From: Bryoerythrophyllum caledonicum
Taxonomy: Eukaryota; Streptophyta; Bryopsida; Pottiales; Pottiaceae
Assembly: GCA_963971425.1 (NCBI GenBank)
Contig: OZ020524.1
Location: 16,247,845-16,311,844, forward strand
Direction of reading: 5' to 3'
Length of the DNA: 64,000 nucleotides
In this document: in pieces, positions 9,893 through 19,352 of the stretch
Position numbering within the stretch: the first letter of the stretch is position 1
Layout: every line of letters starts with the position of its first letter
Position numbers and translations under genes: made by a program
The notes under the pieces: generated by a model
What the model was told of the DNA's origin: nothing
The model's database searches: none
The model's input: only the letters and a program-made list of their open reading frames with translations

Positions 9893-12800
9893 TCAACGTG
9901 CTAAACATTCAGGACAAGACCATTGATCCACTGGTACTTCCAACAGAGGTGGAGTTAAGCATTCTAAATGCCACCCCGTAGAACATAAGTCACAAATAAC
10001 CATAGTGGCTGCCCTTTTGGCACTACCACACAACCGACAACGTAATCCAGCAGAGATGTGAGAGAGACCAGGGTGTATTGTCCCATCAATGTGTGGCAAG
10101 TGACAAGGTGCACAATTACGTGTGTGATCCTTCCACTTCTTGCCATCACGACCCTCCAACACTAACACTCCTGAGTCCTTCACCTCACGAACTCTCAAGA
10201 TTACCCTTCCTGCTGTCACATCCAAGGTGGTGGGTGCTGCTTGCTGCAAATACACATAGTCTCCAGGTGTGAAACGCCGCACCTGCGGTCGATAACCACC
10301 TCCCCGAATTGTAGCATAGCGCAACGTATCTCGATGTTGAACAATGGAGAGGTTTTCCAATGCCATAGGCATCACCCTTTTGAACAACTCTGCACGTTGC
10401 TCACACATTTGAGCCCACGTGTCTGGATTGTCCATGTTAGCCAACACGGTGTCAACATCTGCTTGAATGGCCTTCGGTAAAACCGGGTGCCTTCCAAACA
10501 ATAGATAGTAAGGTGAAAAAGACGCCAAGGATGCCTGTTTGCTGAACCGATAGCCCATTGCTATCCATGGTAGCTGTAAATCCCAATCCTGGTGATGTCC
10601 TTTCTTCAAGCTGTACTTCCGGAGCCCCCTCTTGACGGTTTGCACCATACGCTCCGCCAATCCATCTGCTTCGGGGTGATCCCTCGAAGTTGTGCGATGA
10701 TCTATCATCGCTTGCTCACACAACGTCTGAAACTCACCCAAGAATTCTCTTCCTTGGTCTGTAAGTACCTCTGCTGGAGCTCTAAAGCGACTCAGAACAC
10801 GGTCAAGAAATGAATATGCAGCTCCCTCACTAAACTTATCAGGTAATGCCACTAACTCTATCCATTTCGAGAAATGCTCGATGATTACCAACACATATTT
10901 GTTGTGTCGAGGTGTCACTGGCAATGGACCTGCAAAATCCAAGCTCCATCTATATCCTAAGCCCATAATTGGCAAAGGTTGTAACTGAGGCATTGGAGCG
11001 TTGAAAGACGCTCGTACCCGCTCACACACCATACACCGAGCCACTAGAGCTTGCACTTGGGATTGCATTCCACGCCACCAGTAGTGAATCTGAAGTAGAC
11101 TATAAGTCCTCCGCACTCCAAAGTGTCCAAGGTCCTCATGTGTGTCTTTAATCAGTTTCACTCTTTCTATTGGAGTTGGTACTACCTTCTTAGTACCATC
11201 TGGCCACACTCTCACAAGATGAGTCCTCTCCCACACAAACCTCTTAGCTCGTTGTAGAACCCTATCTTTCTCCTTATGAGACCATGAAGCCACCGTTTCT
11301 CCATCTTGCAAGAACTGCATCACATTCGTGTCTTCATGAATATCTCTGGCGCCCCCAGACTCCTCACCTCCATCCTCATCTACTGTGGCCACAGTAGCTT
11401 CCCCGGTGGTGTCTCCATTCAATGCCAATATTCCCAGAAAACCCGAACAATGCCAACCTGGCAACGGATCGGTTTCACCTTCAGTATGCCACCTGGCACC
11501 TGTATCATCTTCTTGGTTTGGAATTGGATTGCGGCTAAGGCCATCTGCATCCAAATTAACCAAACCTGCCCTATGAACCACCTTGAAATCATACTCCATC
11601 AACATCAAGGCCCATCGTGCCAATTTTCCTGTTAATTTATCAGACTCCATCAACCATTTCAACGGCTGGTGATCTGTAACTAACAGAAATTCGTTACCAT
11701 AAAGATAACATCGAAAATGAACAATTGCCCATATCGCAGCCAAGCATTCTCCCTCATACGAGCTATACTGAGCCTCAGCATTGTTGTTGGACGGGCTGGC
11801 ATACGCAATCACAAATTCCTTACCATCATCATCCATTTGCGTCAAGACTGCACCAATCCCCAACGAGCTCCAATCTGTGTGTAGCTGGTATGTCCTCCCT
11901 GCTATAGGCCTCCGAAGTATTGGTGCTGATGCCAAACGATCTTTCAATTGTTGAAAGGCCGCCTCTTGCTCATTTCCCCAGATCCAAGGTTGATCATTCC
12001 TTGTCAACATGGTTAATGGCTTGGCAATGGCACTGAAAGTTTTGACAAACTTTCTATAATAGTTACACAACCCCAGAAATGCTCTCAACCTACTAACATC
12101 TCGTGGTCTAGGAATAGACATCACTACTTCCACTTTGCTAGCTACCACACCTAATCCACTTGGATAAATCATGTGGCCTAAATACTCAATGCGATCAAAG
12201 TAGAATTTGCACTTACCAGGGTGCAACTTTAATCCATGAAGCCTCAATCTAGCAAAAACCTCCATCAAGTGTAGTCTATGTTGTTTTCGATTCCTGCTAA
12301 AGACAATGATGTCATCAATATAGCATCTCACGAAATCCAACCCCGAGAATACTCTGTCCATGACCCTTTGAAATTCTGCTGGAGCATTCTTCAATCCAAA
12401 CGGTAGAAACTTCCATTGAAACAACCGGTCCTTCCCATCCCTATCAATGCCCCAGAACGCGGTTTTCTCCTTGTCTTCCTCTCTCAATCCAATCTGGTGG
12501 TATCCAGAGCGTAAATCCAACGTACTAAACACCTTGGCATGGCCAATGGCCTCAAAGTTCTCCTCAGGAGTTGGCATTGCATAACGGTCTGACTTAGTGA
12601 ATTTATTAATTCTCCTATAGTCACCACACATCCTTTTCTCAGTCCAATTACCGTAAATGTCCATCTTGGATGGCATAACCGTTGCTGATGCATACTCACA
12701 ATCTGGAGGAGCCAACTCCACCAACCCTGCAGCCATCAATTCTTCAGTGCGAGCACGAATCATCTTCCGCTCCATGTCGCTGTACTTGTATGGCTTTCTA

Positions 12801-13018
12801 TAAATTGGTGCTTCGTCGGTTAAGTTAATACGCACTTCTTGCCCCTTCAACACTCCCAAATCATGTAAACTGAAAGCAAAACAATCTAAATACTCCTTCA
12901 GGAACTCATGTTCCTCCACCTCCACTGCTCCATCTGCCAGGCCTACTCTTGGTTTCCAAGTGTCCTTGGTCACCACCTCCTTCGGTTCCTTTGAAGCAGG
13001 GTTTTCCACCCTTGGTTG
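9893..13018 (-). CDS. Pol polyprotein: RT, RNase H, integrase and C-terminal PHD finger (readthrough product)
   Basis: In the same frame as the Gag frame, directly after UAG 13019-13021, open for 1041 codons. Numbering from the GTG at 13009: RT ~95-285 with TLDLRSGYHQI (D165) and YIDD (D232, D233); RNase H ~370-495 with D379, E421, D446; integrase zinc site H624, H629, C659, C662; catalytic D691, D751, E786 (34 residues between D751 and E786, within DQGREF...DGLAER); then a basic region. Residues 991-1035 form a C4HC3 PHD finger: C991, C994, C1006, C1009, H1014, C1017, C1032, C1035, with the conserved Trp in DQWSCPEC. PHD fingers usually read histone H3 tails, so it may guide integration as chromodomains do in other Gypsy elements (inferred). 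There is no independent ATG near the start, which supports expression by readthrough. Confidence 0.92.
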   Translation of the reverse strand, partial: QPRVENPASKEPKEVVTKDTWKPRVGLADGAVEVEEHEFLKEYLDCFAFSLHDLGVLKGQEVRINLTDEAPIYRKPYKYSDMERKMIRARTEELMAAGLVELAPPDCEYASATVMPSKMDIYGNWTEKRMCGDYRRINKFTKSDRYAMPTPEENFEAIGHAKVFSTLDLRSGYHQIGLREEDKEKTAFWGIDRDGKDRLFQWKFLPFGLKNAPAEFQRVMDRVFSGLDFVRCYIDDIIVFSRNRKQHRLHLMEVFARLRLHGLKLHPGKCKFYFDRIEYLGHMIYPSGLGVVASKVEVVMSIPRPRDVSRLRAFLGLCNYYRKFVKTFSAIAKPLTMLTRNDQPWIWGNEQEAAFQQLKDRLASAPILRRPIAGRTYQLHTDWSSLGIGAVLTQMDDDGKEFVIAYASPSNNNAEAQYSSYEGECLAAIWAIVHFRCYLYGNEFLLVTDHQPLKWLMESDKLTGKLARWALMLMEYDFKVVHRAGLVNLDADGLSRNPIPNQEDDTGARWHTEGETDPLPGWHCSGFLGILALNGDTTGEATVATVDEDGGEESGGARDIHEDTNVMQFLQDGETVASWSHKEKDRVLQRAKRFVWERTHLVRVWPDGTKKVVPTPIERVKLIKDTHEDLGHFGVRRTYSLLQIHYWWRGMQSQVQALVARCMVCERVRASFNAPMPQLQPLPIMGLGYRWSLDFAGPLPVTPRHNKYVLVIIEHFSKWIELVALPDKFSEGAAYSFLDRVLSRFRAPAEVLTDQGREFLGEFQTLCEQAMIDHRTTSRDHPEADGLAERMVQTVKRGLRKYSLKKGHHQDWDLQLPWIAMGYRFSKQASLASFSPYYLLFGRHPVLPKAIQADVDTVLANMDNPDTWAQMCEQRAELFKRVMPMALENLSIVQHRDTLRYATIRGGGYRPQVRRFTPGDYVYLQQAAPTTLDVTAGRVILRVREVKDSGVLVLEGRDGKKWKDHTRNCAPCHLPHIDGTIHPGLSHISAGLRCRLCGSAKRAATMVICDLCSTGWHLECLTPPLLEVPVDQWSCPECLAR

Positions 13019-13024
13019 CTATTG
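13013..13024 (-). promoter_or_regulatory. Probable programmed UAG readthrough site between Gag-DNMT and Pol
   Basis: The sense sequence is CAA TAG CAA CCA, with both frames in register. UAG followed by CAR-YYA is the tobamovirus-type leaky stop context, and the preceding CAA also matches. A single UAG between otherwise fully open 1305- and 1041-codon frames suggests recoding rather than decay. The alternative is a recent CAG to TAG change inside a run of Gln codons. Confidence 0.7.
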
Positions 13025-16000
13025 AATCCCCAGTGAAGGAGACTCCCCTCCTTCCTCCTCAATAACACTCCCAAGTCCTTCCAATTGACCCAATTTATCA
13101 ATTTCTTCCATGTGAAGAGCTGTGTGTTCTTCCAAGAAGATCTTCTCCACAACATCCTCCAAATCCATCCTCTGGTGAGCCAATCTGTTCCCTTCACTCC
13201 AGTTCTCCCCTCCATAGTGAAGATCTGTTGCCTTGGTGGTCGCAAAAATATTTGCGTTATCCCACATGTTCCATGGATGAGGTGCAAGGGCCCTCTCGCC
13301 CCCAACCACTTTGCTTGTCACCCTGACAGAGGCAAGTGGTTCTCTTGCCGCCCGCAACTCATAATAACCCATGTAACTAGTTAAACTAGAAGCTAACCGC
13401 TTCTGTTCTGCAACCACTAATGAAACAATCCAAGTCAAGCAATTTAAATCCATGGCCTGACCAAGTAAAAATCGTCTCTGTGGTTCTGAAATCCCGGGCA
13501 CATCGGTGGTGCCAGTGGGAAACCCCATGGCTCTCTCTCGCTCATTGGCATTTGGCTCCACCATCTCTTGGGACACTGAATCCCATACGAGTCTAGGTCC
13601 ATTATCCTTGAAAGCATAAGACCTTGCAAAACTAACCAACGTGGGCAAGGCCCTACGTGGTTCCCCTTTGCGGTTAACCACCGCTAATGGGACCTGGTCA
13701 TCGTGATACACGCGCCGTGGTGTCCTGTGAGGATCCAAAATGTCACTCACATACACATCTGGGCGTTTAATACGACCCACCGCGGACTGTAGCAACTCTG
13801 CTGGTGCCATGTTTGTCCACCACAAGCGTGGTCTATGTGCCCTGGACCCTACTGCAGCCGCATCAATTAACACTGGCAATCCCAGAGTCTGATGGATCCT
13901 ATGCATACTCTCGAGTGTTCTGGACCTCGAACTGCTCACTACGGGCACGTTCTCCACAATATAACCAGGCGGTTGCCTCTGAGAAGTCTGAAGCAATCGA
14001 AGTACTCGAATCATGTCAAAGAACCTGGAAGAACGGGAATCCTTTAACCCATTCTGATTGCCTGCCATAGACATGCCTTGGCAAGGCCATCCTGCAATGA
14101 CAAGGTCTACATGACCCACTCGGTGAATGTCATCGTCTGACAACAAGGAAATATCACCCACAAGTGTAGAGAAGGAGGTTTTGATGGCATTAGTGGCCAA
14201 CAATTCTGGGAATTGAGTCCTCAGCCTCCGTGTGTGACGTTTGGCCACATGCCTTGCTGTTTCATCCACATCCACGTAAATGTAGCGCTTAACCTTGATC
14301 CCAGCTTGTAAAACAGCTGCCAAGCCTGTGCCAATTCCTCCGAAGAGCTCCAATAATACGATACCATCCATTGGTGCCTTCCAATGGATAGTAGCAGTGT
14401 CTAACGGAGGCCCCATGTCTTGGTCAACTCCAATCTCCGGTTGCATCTTTGGTAGCATAGATTGTTGCCATGCCTCTTCCACTGCTAACTCCGCGGCCTC
14501 CCTCAACTGGGTGGTGTTACTCCACGCCGCCTCTATCCCAGGTTTGTATCCTGCTTCCTCTCCACCACTTGTGTTGCCCATATAGACATCCACCTTCGCT
14601 GAAATGTGGTCAACCATAGAAGGATCCTCAAAACCTGCCTGAAACCATGAAGGTTTCATGTTCATACAACCAGAGAAGGCAAACACGTCAGCTAAGTTAC
14701 CAGTAAGAACTCGAACAAATCGAGCTGGCAGCTGAGCCTTCCGCCCATCTCCTGCTTGCCATCCTGGTCTATAGCTTGCTGACTCCTCCCAGAAATCCAA
14801 GGTGAATCCCATAGGGTATAACACCGCCGAACCTACTAAGACATCATACGACTTGGCCTCCGTAACGATTGCCTTCACCTTCATAGAACTGGCATCTGCC
14901 ACATCACTTTGGTTGAGTTGTAACACCAACTCAGCCCTTGTGATCCCTGTCGCGTGCTCTGTACCCCCCATCGATGTGCTAATGGTCCAGGGACACTTCT
15001 CCAAAGTATCCCCAGTTAATCCCAATCCTTCCATAGCAGACGCTCCCAGCATCAAAGGTTGAGCTCCCGAATCCAGAAGCACACGTCGAGGTACAAATAT
15101 CTTCCCCTTAGGCCCAACGAGTTGGAAAATACCTTGGGAATTATCAACCACGACCACACCAGGGGTAATGGATGATCTCTCAATCGCAGGTCTAGCGGCC
15201 ATTGTCTTCACACGCATGGCTGCTGAAAGCAGCCCCTCCACGTTGTCACTCTGGCTCTCCTCTGCGTGGATTATCTTTGTCTTCAACACATTAACCCCCG
15301 TGGAGTTATCCAACTCACACATTGAGGCCACACTTTTGAAGACCTCTGCCACACTGAAGCCATCCTGTGACAACATCTTAGCAGAAAATAACGAGGCTTC
15401 CCACACGGAAGTAGTTGCCTCCATAAGTGCTCCAGAACCTCCTGTGAGTCCTCCAGCTTGTGGTAAGGCTTGTGTGGGGGTTGCCACTGGTCGTGGTGGA
15501 GGTACCATGGATGACGTCGGTACCATCTCTTCTAACGTGAAGGATTGAGGCAACCTGGCTTGTCGATTATCCTTTCCATGGTGAGGATCCAGAGTTGGAC
15601 TAGCTCCACGTGGAACATCCTTGGAACTTGAAGTATGACTCCGTGTGAGTGCATAGGCCTCCCGTGTGCCATCCCTGATGGCAAGTGCCATGCCACTCAA
15701 CATAAAATCTCCAAATTCATTATCCATTGAGCTAAAACCGCCCCCAGCATGAAAACTGGGAGTAACCTGAGGCTTGCTACCCATTACATTGGTACTGGCA
15801 CTCATAGCTTCCATCTTGGCCTCCAACTCGGCGAATTTGGCCTTCCAGCTCTTCTTCTCCCCTCCAGTGGTCTTGGACTCCTTGTCCTTCCCTCCTTTAG
15901 CCCCCTTGCTCCCCGTGGGCTTCAACTCTGGATGGAGCTTCCAGCAGCTGGCCTCTGCATGCCCCTTGGCACCACAACCTGAGCAAAAACCTCCAGTCTG

Positions 16001-16873
16001 ATGTGTGGAAGTTTTGCCTTCCTTGCAATCTTTCCTCTGATGTCCTGGCTTCCCACATTTGAAGCATAAGACACCAGACTCTGCAGTATACGAAGGAATG
16101 GCCACCTTGGCCACCTTAACCTTCTCTGGGACTTTCTCTTCACGTTTGAAAAAGCCCATGGCTGCCTTCTCCTCCAGTAAATTTATCTCAATCCGCTCCG
16201 AAGTTTCAAAAACAAACCGCAGTGTCGTGGGTACTCCCAATCGCAACGCCTCATTGCGAACCAAGGTCTTCAACTCCTTATCTAGGATACTGTACCAATG
16301 TTGTACTGCCTGTTGTTCTGTAACTCCGTGGGTGGCTGAAATTAGTCTCCTTAATCTCGCATGAGCCTCTCTCAGAGACTCGTCACCTCCACGTGTGAAG
16401 GAACGAAGGGCCTTCATCTTATCCGCCCTCTGTCCTTGGTAATCTCTACGGAGTTGCACGAAGAATCCCACGGTGGGATTGAATGGAGGTGGATGATTTA
16501 CCAGTACCTCCGGCTGCTCCACATCCTCCGTTGAGCTCGTGCCTTCTTCCATCTTCCGCTTGGACAAGAGTGGGGGGGTCACCCTCGGTGCTCCACCGAA
16601 CACATCCACGTAGTTCGGTGCGTAGAAGTCCCTCCAGGCCATGATTTCGGTGAAATGAGCCGCCTCGAACTCTCCGTAGTCTGCCAGTGGTGCTCCCTCG
16701 AGACACCCAAACAAGGCTCTCCACACCATATACGGATTGAAGTTGGGATTACGTGACTTCTGGAGTTCACACCACATTGTGAACTCCCTCTTGAAGTCAT
16801 CGACTTCGATGGTGCCCGTGGCACTTGAAAATCTTCGTACCCCTCTTTCCCCACCCCCATATGGTGAAGCCAT
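13019..16873 (-). CDS. Gag-protease-DNA cytosine methyltransferase polyprotein
   Basis: Start chosen at ATG 16873-16871 (MASPYGGGERG). The open frame reaches 21 codons further to a GTG at 16936 just after TAA 16939-16937. Numbering from that GTG: Gag-like region 22-280; zinc knuckles C291/C294/H299/C304 and C318/C321/H326/C331; coiled Glu/Lys stretch ~365-380; retropepsin DSG at 622-624; and a methyltransferase at ~857-1180 (about 14368-13397). Methyltransferase motifs run in the standard order: I LLELFGGIGTGL, IV GWPCQ (catalytic C952), VI ENV 995-997, VIII RAHRPR 1032-1037, X LLGQAMDLN. Resemblance to DNMT3-type enzymes includes the AMGFPTGTTDVPG region. It is not the rearranged order of plant DRMs. 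It ends at UAG. DNMT-bearing retrotransposons are reported from charophytes and dinoflagellates (de Mendoza et al. 2018). Self-methylation of element DNA is the likely role (inferred). Confidence 0.92.
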   Translation of the reverse strand: MASPYGGGERGVRRFSSATGTIEVDDFKREFTMWCELQKSRNPNFNPYMVWRALFGCLEGAPLADYGEFEAAHFTEIMAWRDFYAPNYVDVFGGAPRVTPPLLSKRKMEEGTSSTEDVEQPEVLVNHPPPFNPTVGFFVQLRRDYQGQRADKMKALRSFTRGGDESLREAHARLRRLISATHGVTEQQAVQHWYSILDKELKTLVRNEALRLGVPTTLRFVFETSERIEINLLEEKAAMGFFKREEKVPEKVKVAKVAIPSYTAESGVLCFKCGKPGHQRKDCKEGKTSTHQTGGFCSGCGAKGHAEASCWKLHPELKPTGSKGAKGGKDKESKTTGGEKKSWKAKFAELEAKMEAMSASTNVMGSKPQVTPSFHAGGGFSSMDNEFGDFMLSGMALAIRDGTREAYALTRSHTSSSKDVPRGASPTLDPHHGKDNRQARLPQSFTLEEMVPTSSMVPPPRPVATPTQALPQAGGLTGGSGALMEATTSVWEASLFSAKMLSQDGFSVAEVFKSVASMCELDNSTGVNVLKTKIIHAEESQSDNVEGLLSAAMRVKTMAARPAIERSSITPGVVVVDNSQGIFQLVGPKGKIFVPRRVLLDSGAQPLMLGASAMEGLGLTGDTLEKCPWTISTSMGGTEHATGITRAELVLQLNQSDVADASSMKVKAIVTEAKSYDVLVGSAVLYPMGFTLDFWEESASYRPGWQAGDGRKAQLPARFVRVLTGNLADVFAFSGCMNMKPSWFQAGFEDPSMVDHISAKVDVYMGNTSGGEEAGYKPGIEAAWSNTTQLREAAELAVEEAWQQSMLPKMQPEIGVDQDMGPPLDTATIHWKAPMDGIVLLELFGGIGTGLAAVLQAGIKVKRYIYVDVDETARHVAKRHTRRLRTQFPELLATNAIKTSFSTLVGDISLLSDDDIHRVGHVDLVIAGWPCQGMSMAGNQNGLKDSRSSRFFDMIRVLRLLQTSQRQPPGYIVENVPVVSSSRSRTLESMHRIHQTLGLPVLIDAAAVGSRAHRPRLWWTNMAPAELLQSAVGRIKRPDVYVSDILDPHRTPRRVYHDDQVPLAVVNRKGEPRRALPTLVSFARSYAFKDNGPRLVWDSVSQEMVEPNANERERAMGFPTGTTDVPGISEPQRRFLLGQAMDLNCLTWIVSLVVAEQKRLASSLTSYMGYYELRAAREPLASVRVTSKVVGGERALAPHPWNMWDNANIFATTKATDLHYGGENWSEGNRLAHQRMDLEDVVEKIFLEEHTALHMEEIDKLGQLEGLGSVIEEEGGESPSLGIQ

Positions 16874-16939
16874 TTCCTCCCAATCAAAATATGATTGGTA
16901 AGGCTTTATGTGTAAAACTGGAACCTGAACACTCACTTA

Positions 16940-17754
16940 CGGGCTTTCTAAAAATTCCTCCTCTTCCACCAGTGGCAAAGCACTCTCCTCTACCTCTTCC
17001 GATTGACCACGAATTTCAGACAACACTCTCTCACTAGCATCTACTGAGAAGGGGGTGTTTCTACGTGTAAACCCGGGACCCTTCCAGTTCTCCAGATTGC
17101 TAGTTTCGTGATCTACTCGAACAAATGCCAAGCCTCATGGATTCCTCTCATCTCTAGAGCATAAATCGTAGGTGTGACTTCCCAGTCCAATAACTCTAAG
17201 GTAAGAGTATCCCACACACTCGAGGCACACTCCTGCCACGTGTTAATCTCCCACTGCCAGGTAGTGTGGAATAAAAACCCTTTGCTCTCGAACTCGGTAG
17301 AAATGAGGGAGAAGGTGGGTAACTGGATGCCTGAAGAGAAGTCCTCAACCTCTATACTGTATCTGGATCCAGAATTTCGAAGAACCACGGCTTTACTTCC
17401 AGTTACCAAGTCTTCGACCCCCACTTGCCCACGAGCACGGCACAACGGTGCTGGAATTCCCTCCTTTGTCCGAAGTGAACGAATCTTCTCGACCCCACCT
17501 AGTGAAGTCCAATACTTCACTGATTCCGCACTCAACACCTTCGTGCCTGGTTTGTGCAAACTCTGAGGCCCCGTGCGAGATTTGGCTATGGGTGAAAGCT
17601 CAAAGTCCCCGTGGCTACCACTTACTGTGGCTGGGGAACCTTTCACTCGTAGGCTCTACAAACAATCGATCAAGGTGTCCAACACCTCACCATCAATTTC
17701 CACCTTCGGCCCACTAGTCCTCTCGGGTTTCTTAGACTTACCTCTTCCCTCCAT
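16940..17754 (-). pseudogene. Pre-gag reading frame, broken
   Basis: From ATG 17754-17752 the sense frame reads MEGRGKSKKPERTSGPKVEI and continues to TAG 17658-17656. The same frame then stays open for over 175 codons to TAG 17115-17113 (ending GIHEAWHLFE). A second frame, overlapping by ~16 bp, continues AFVRVDHETSNLENW to TAA 16939-16937, directly before the gag frame and in gag's own frame. It probably represents one protein of roughly 270 residues upstream of or fused to Gag, now carrying one stop and one frameshift, or needing splicing. I do not recognise a domain; the end is acidic (VEEEEFLESP). The first stop fits CAG to TAG. Confidence 0.5.
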
Positions 17755-17959
17755 GGTCCATAACTTAGGTCTCAAATATCCTTCAAATCTTCAAACCATG
17801 TTAATAAAATCCCTGCAGGCTTCTACTTTACCCCCCACCAGGCCCTATGAGCATGAGTCACCTCTCAACCCCCTCATAATCAACCTTGATCCTCAGGTGC
17901 TCTCACATGCAAGCCCTTCCTGACCTCGTACGAAACGACAACCACATATAATCCCAGTG

Positions 17960-18780
17960 TGGGTATCGTGCACAAGTCAAAGTTTATACCATACACCTGT
18001 GTCTCTACAACCAGGCAAGTGTTTCCTACTACCAGTTATCAGGTCCAAACTCGGTCACCAACCCCCACAGCCGGTCATCAACCCGACTGCCGGTTGTCAA
18101 CCCAACTGCAGGTCATCAACCCCACAGCCGGTCAACAACCAAGGGGCCGGGTATCAACCAAGCGGTCCGGGTACCAATCATGCCAAGGGTTTCAACCCCT
18201 AGATCGGTTATCAACACTGACCAGGTTATCAACCCTGGTCAGGTTATCAGCCTCGGCCCTGGCTATCAACCCCTGCCAAGGTACCAATTCTGCTTCCAAA
18301 GTATAATTAGAGGACCGGGGAGCAAGCACAAGGACCGGGCCTCAGGGACAAAACCGAGTATAAGTTGAACAAGTCGGTATTCTGCTAAGAAATGAGTACC
18401 AGTAGCGACCCGGGTATGATTAGTGTTGGAGGGTATCAGCAGCATATAGATATCAGCAGTATAACCTGGACCCGCCCTAACTAGGTACCACCCTCACCGG
18501 GTACCACTCACTGATCCGGGTATAAATCAAGAAACCGGGTCTAACTCATGCAACAGGGCATCAGCAAGGAGACCGGGTATCCACCAGAAGACCGGGTATT
18601 GAAACTAATGCTGGGTATCAATCAGTAGGCGGGTATCAGCCACAAGGTCCCGGGTATCATAAATAACCAAGTATCAACCTAAAGGCCGGGTATCACGAAG
18701 AAGACCGGATACTATGTTATAAGGACCGGGTACGGGTATCAGACCCGGGTAAGGGTGTCAGCAGTAGCACCGGGTAGTGT
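17960..18780 (-). repeat. Degenerate GATACCCGG-type minisatellite in the Gypsy leader
   Basis: On the plus strand, words such as CCGGGTATCA, GGTTATCAACC and GACCGGGTAT recur every 15-25 bp through this segment, with dozens of imperfect copies. It lies between the pre-gag frame and the captured exons. It may be structured leader RNA; no function can be assigned. Confidence 0.7.
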
Positions 18781-19055
18781 TACTAAGTCGGATGTCAATT
18801 CCCAATCCAGGGTATATGCCCTGTCCGGATATGGCGCTGACCGGGCACCCTGCTCGGCACTCACTCCCGGCGTCTGTCTGTACGCCGAGTCTCACCTCCC
18901 GTGTCTGCCCGTGCACACCGACTGTCTCGCTCGAACCTCTCGCATTGCACACTCATCACTCGGTGCTCACGTCGCTCACATTATGCGTCCCAACTCTCGT
19001 GTCTACACTGCACCTATCTGTACACCCAGACACCACGTCTTTACACTCACACTCC

Positions 19056-19331
19056 CCAGCGTGAAGCTTTAGCCAAGCGACGAATCAAGTGAATGCGTTT
19101 CCGTGCAGACGATCCATTAGCCTGCTTCACTTCCGTAGCGTAGCTCCACGCTCGCTCAGCCACATACAGAATAATATGAAGATACCTCACGTTCGTCACG
19201 GTCGCCTTGGTGATCGGCTTCTTCACCTACTTGCCCTTGCCGTGAGTGAAGTTGAGAGACTTGTACAACCTGCCGAGGCGCGCCGTGCAGTAGCGCCTGT
19301 ATCGCAGAGAGGCGCTGAGGGACTGATTCGT
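19056..19331 (-). pseudogene. Captured SRP68 exon fragment in the Gypsy leader
   Basis: On the element's sense strand, one frame reads ASLRYRRYCTARLGRLYKSL, then NFTHGKGK, a TAG at 19229-19227, VKKPITKATVTNVRYLH, IILYVAERAWSYA and RKRIHLIRRLAKASRW. This matches the N-terminal RNA-binding region of the 68-kDa signal recognition particle subunit, where RYRRYCTARLRRLYKSL...HGRGKY and AERAWS..M are conserved. The stop sits at the expected Tyr. The fragment is intronless, lies in the sense direction, and is far too short to work. It is best read as a host transcript segment picked up by the retrotransposon, as happens by template switching. Confidence 0.75.
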
Positions 19332-19352
19332 GTCTGTGCCGCACCTGTGCAC

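Noticed and set aside
11306..11635. Plus-strand open frames across the Gypsy pol and gag region
   Set aside because: They are antisense shadows of the long minus-strand polyprotein frames.
13397..14368. The methyltransferase as an independent host gene next to a transposon
   Set aside because: It lies in one uninterrupted frame with Gag zinc knuckles and protease, in register with Pol, and inside the terminal repeats.
18755..19072. Plus-strand open frames in the GC-rich Gypsy leader
   Set aside because: They lack recognisable domains and lie opposite the captured sense fragments; long frames are expected by chance in such GC-rich sequence.
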